Source of the DNA: Anthopleura xanthogrammica
Lineage: Eukaryota > Cnidaria > Anthozoa > Actiniaria > Actiniidae
Direction: 5' to 3'
DNA length: 64,000 nucleotides
NCBI GenBank assembly: GCA_964019055.1
Contig: OZ025206.1
Coordinates: forward strand, 18,214,860 to 18,278,859
The position numbers and the translations under genes are program-made. Each line of letters begins with the position of its first letter. Position 1 is the first letter of the stretch. Below, in pieces: positions 60,701 through 64,000 of this stretch. The notes beneath the pieces are model-generated. The model did no database searches, was not told the origin of the DNA, and saw only the letters and a list, made by a program, of their open reading frames with translations.

Positions 60701-63700
60701 CCTAAGCACACCTATAATAGCTTGTAGTGAATTCTTTGACAACATAAATGCCCCAAACCGCGGCCTAATGCAGCCCCATACAAAACAGATAATGTTGAAT
60801 AATTTCTGTTTATTGCTATTATCCTCGACGCGTCTAAACATAGTAGTGTTTGTTCTATAAATATACTGTGGTATTCCATGTTAAATGCTAAAAACAGAGA
60901 CCCGAAACTAAAGATCAGACGAAGTTAAGTCTGGCATTGAAACGATGGAGAGGTTTTGTTGACTTTATCTTGAATCAAGTCTCATTACATTGATAACGCC
61001 TGCACGAATCCCTGAAGCCCTGCTAGTTAGTCTCGTTCAAGTTGATGTACTGGTCAACGACTAGATACGAATTCAGCAAAATATCTTTTTCCGGGTTTTA
61101 AACAAGAATTATACAATCTGAGTCATGAATCAAGCGAAATATAAGGTTTCACAAAAATATTTTCAAAACAAACGTAAAGTATGGATGATTCCATTGAGAT
61201 TAGGTTATCGGAGGTTGTGCGCATGCTCAGTGTAATGATCTCACTTCGCGCGCCTGTGCATGTGCTTCTTGACCGACAATTTTTTTTTAGTATCTTTTTA
61301 CCTTTTTCATAAAACAAATCCTTTAATACTACTTAGATGTAGTCCAATACCAACGAAGAAACTCAAACTTGTCTATTAAAAACTGTTCAAAGAGATTTAC
61401 GGAAGTATTTGAACTTCGCCGGCAAGTCGCGTCTAGGAAATGATATCTGAAGATTTATTTCACTGATTCGACTTATATTTTTCTTCAGTTTAGAGATGTA
61501 TCGTATCGATTCAGTTTACTAAGCTCCATGTTTTTGATTTTTTTTTTTGGGGTGGAATTTCCACTTGTTTTCAGACTGTTCCCGATTCAAGGCACCTCCT
61601 TGCCTCCCCTATTGTCATGCTGTACTTCCTCATAGTTATCGATGTATACCACAGAGAGAGTTTCTTGGCGTGGGTAGACCGCAGAGAACACTTGATCACT
61701 TCCAAAATATTAGATCATTGCATGGGTTTTGTTGTTTTTAATGTTAATATCATTAAGCTATACCGGATAAGTTTAACTATTATATTTTAAGCGGTCAGGC
61801 AGGGGAGAAGCCTTTAGCTAGGCTGTTTAATGTCCTTAAACATAAAGCCTATGTGGTGGATTGAATTACCGATATTACCAATGATATTAAGCGTAATGAA
61901 AGGATCGAGAAGAGATTCTAACCTACAATAAAAAGTGGATCATTAGAATACTTCAATTCCCACATTGCTTTATTTGGAAATCCCGTTTTTTTTTGATACT
62001 TTTATTAGCCGTCAAACCCACGGCTTGCATCTGGTGCGCTGAATTAGCTGTCAAGTGAAAATTTGTAAAAGATGTATGGAGACAAATATTCAAATTTAAC
62101 CAAAATAACTTACTTAAAGAAAGCTCGTACAAATAAGAAAATAGTCTAGATTTTTCTAGACAATAAAATGTTTTTACAGCGAGCTAAAATAGCTCAAATA
62201 TTCAGAAACACTGTCAAGGTATTTTAATGAACAATTCCAAATATTTTGAAAGAAAAGAAAAGATATTTGAACAATTTCAAGCTGTTTCTACGAGTCTTAA
62301 AATTCTTCATTCATGTCCTAAGGCGATTCCATTCAGTAATTTCTTGTTAGCCGTCCAACTATCAATCTCTTCTCGACCATTACCGCTTAAAACACTTGTA
62401 ATAATTCATTCGTTCATACAGACATAATACTCGCGTTAAATTGAAGTACGTTTTAAGTTTTTTTTTGCAGCCAGTGGCGTTTGTGTTTATCATGATTTAA
62501 AACGCGCGACCAAGAATTCATACAATCTCTTTTTTCCTCGACTTTCATTCAACACAAGCCGCTTAAACTTTACAGTATTTTTAATTTTTTTAATTTTGAG
62601 AAGAATTTTGCGATTTAGAATCTTTAATGAATAATGTTTGAAAAACTGGTTAAAACAACATTGTTTCAGGATAAAAAAAACCCTCGTGTTGTCAGGAAGC
62701 AAGAATCGCAGTGAGAGGTAAATCAGTCACACTAATGGACTCCTGGGAAAACAGAGATGCTTTCGACATTTTGTAAATAAGTAGCAATTAAGGAAAAACG
62801 GTGAAAGAAAAACACTAAGACGATACTAAAGAGCTTTAGTCTTGTGTTGTTAGAAGGGTATCGGTGTTTCTTGATGTTATTTGATACCTATATCGAGTTT
62901 ACAGAGCGAAAAATGATACTAAGGAGAGCTCTCCTCGCTAAACTGAGGTCTAAAGGGTTGGCAAAATTTGATCCGTGATTTGGTGTTCAACGCCTGTGGG
63001 GGAAACGCTCGTAAAAACTACCAAATGTTTGAACTAAAATGGCATTACTTTTCTTTGATTTGCTATAATAGTCGCCCTTTTTACTATTTAGCTTGACATC
63101 AGTTCAAATGTATTCTCCTAACACCAAATACTGCAAGCACTTCCAGATTGGGCTGGAAACAAATTAACGATTAAAAAAGTACTTTATATTTATATTTGAA
63201 CAAAAAAATTAGCAAGATTAGGTAAAATATATTGGTTTACCTCGTTTGAGCTTGTGAAAACTCTTAAGTTAAAATTAAAATTTTAAAGCTTTGAAAAAAA
63301 ATTATCGTGACGATTCGAGTCCCTATTCACAAAACAACCTCAGATTTTGAAGGATTTCCAGTATAAGAAAAATCTATGATACAATATTGATGCTTATAAA
63401 TAATACTCTGAGCTACGAGCTATCGCCTGACTTTTTTCCATTTATTTGGCCGTACAATTCTATTTTTATAAAATAATTTATAAAACTAAAAAAAACACTA
63501 CTATGAAGACTGAATTTGCCATATCATTCCTTGAAATCCAATAACTAAGCTGTAATCTACAGGCTATTTTTTTGATAATCAATGATCATCATCTATATCC
63601 TCACACTTTTGTGTTCGGCAATTCTTTTTTCATTGTTTTTCAGTTTATCATCATTCGAATAGTTACGCCATTTTATTAGAGAATTTCCTTATTTTCCGCC

Positions 63701-64000
63701 CGAAAATCATTCAGGATTCTACCATCAAGTCTGGTGTAAGATTTCAACTTTTTTCTATTACTAATCTGCTAGGTAGTTTACCAGACAGTAGCCCTACCTT
63801 GGCTGATGGGTGATGATTATCTAGTGTACCAGCCGCTTAAGAATTAAAATAAAAAATATTTTACTTTATGAATCCATAAACTTAATTTCTAAAGGAATCA
63901 ATATTATTATTTAGAATTCATTTTCCAGCCCTCTATGAAAAAGTACATTGTTTCCTTGTATCATATTGTACAAAAAGCCGGAAAGCGGTCCCGAAGTCTT
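57714..64000. other. Intergenic, nothing firmly recognised
   Basis: AT-rich to the window end. The only item is a frame at 60632-60860 (+) behind a strong acceptor-like sequence. No repeat arrays or RNA genes were recognised. Confidence 0.45.

Overview
The window is animal nuclear DNA: AT-rich (about two-thirds A+T by eye), gene-poor, intron-bearing and full of tandem and dispersed repeats. The homeobox content, compact proteins and very long intergenic spaces suggest a cnidarian, probably an anthozoan (coral or sea anemone). That assignment is inference; no species marker is present. There are no prokaryotic features.

Four protein genes can be supported. (1) At 1249-1502 (+) is the last coding exon of an MSX-type homeobox gene whose first exon lies off the left edge or is unrecognised. 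(2) At 10552-11172 (+) is an intact, intronless p24/TMED cargo-receptor gene of the TMED3/7 (gamma) class, with an ETS/CCACG promoter-like cluster upstream. (3) At 13876-19467 (-) is a two-exon SIX4/5-class homeobox gene. (4) At 51574-53085 (+) is a two-exon SIX1/2 homeobox gene. The two SIX genes are head-to-head, 32.1 kb apart. Each first exon has exactly 554 coding bases, encodes SIX domain plus homeodomain, and is cut by an intron in the same codon and phase. The ancient SIX1/2-SIX4/5 pairing is therefore retained here, with an MSX-like gene 12 kb beyond SIX4/5.

Layout. 1-9.9 kb: MSX-like exon, then intergenic DNA with a hammerhead-ribozyme-like motif at 6935-6972 (-). 10-19.5 kb: TMED, a 111-bp inverted-repeat element next to a second inverted-repeat unit, and SIX4/5 with its 4.6-kb intron. 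19.5-51.6 kb: the interval between the two SIX promoters. Its middle (23-38 kb) holds nearly all tandem arrays, copies of a SINE-like family, a 280-bp foldback element and local tandem duplications. 51.6-54.8 kb: SIX1/2 with a possible 1.7-kb 3' UTR. 54.8-64 kb: intergenic, with one unrecognised small ORF and one weak exon candidate.

Functionally, SIX1/2 and SIX4/5 are transcription factors that act with Eya and Dach partners in sensory, muscle and neural programmes of many animals. The shared gap between their promoters is where common regulatory DNA would be expected. TMED is a housekeeping ER-Golgi gene and looks unrelated. No enhancers can be called from one sequence, and all exon joins are read by eye from splice consensus and phase.
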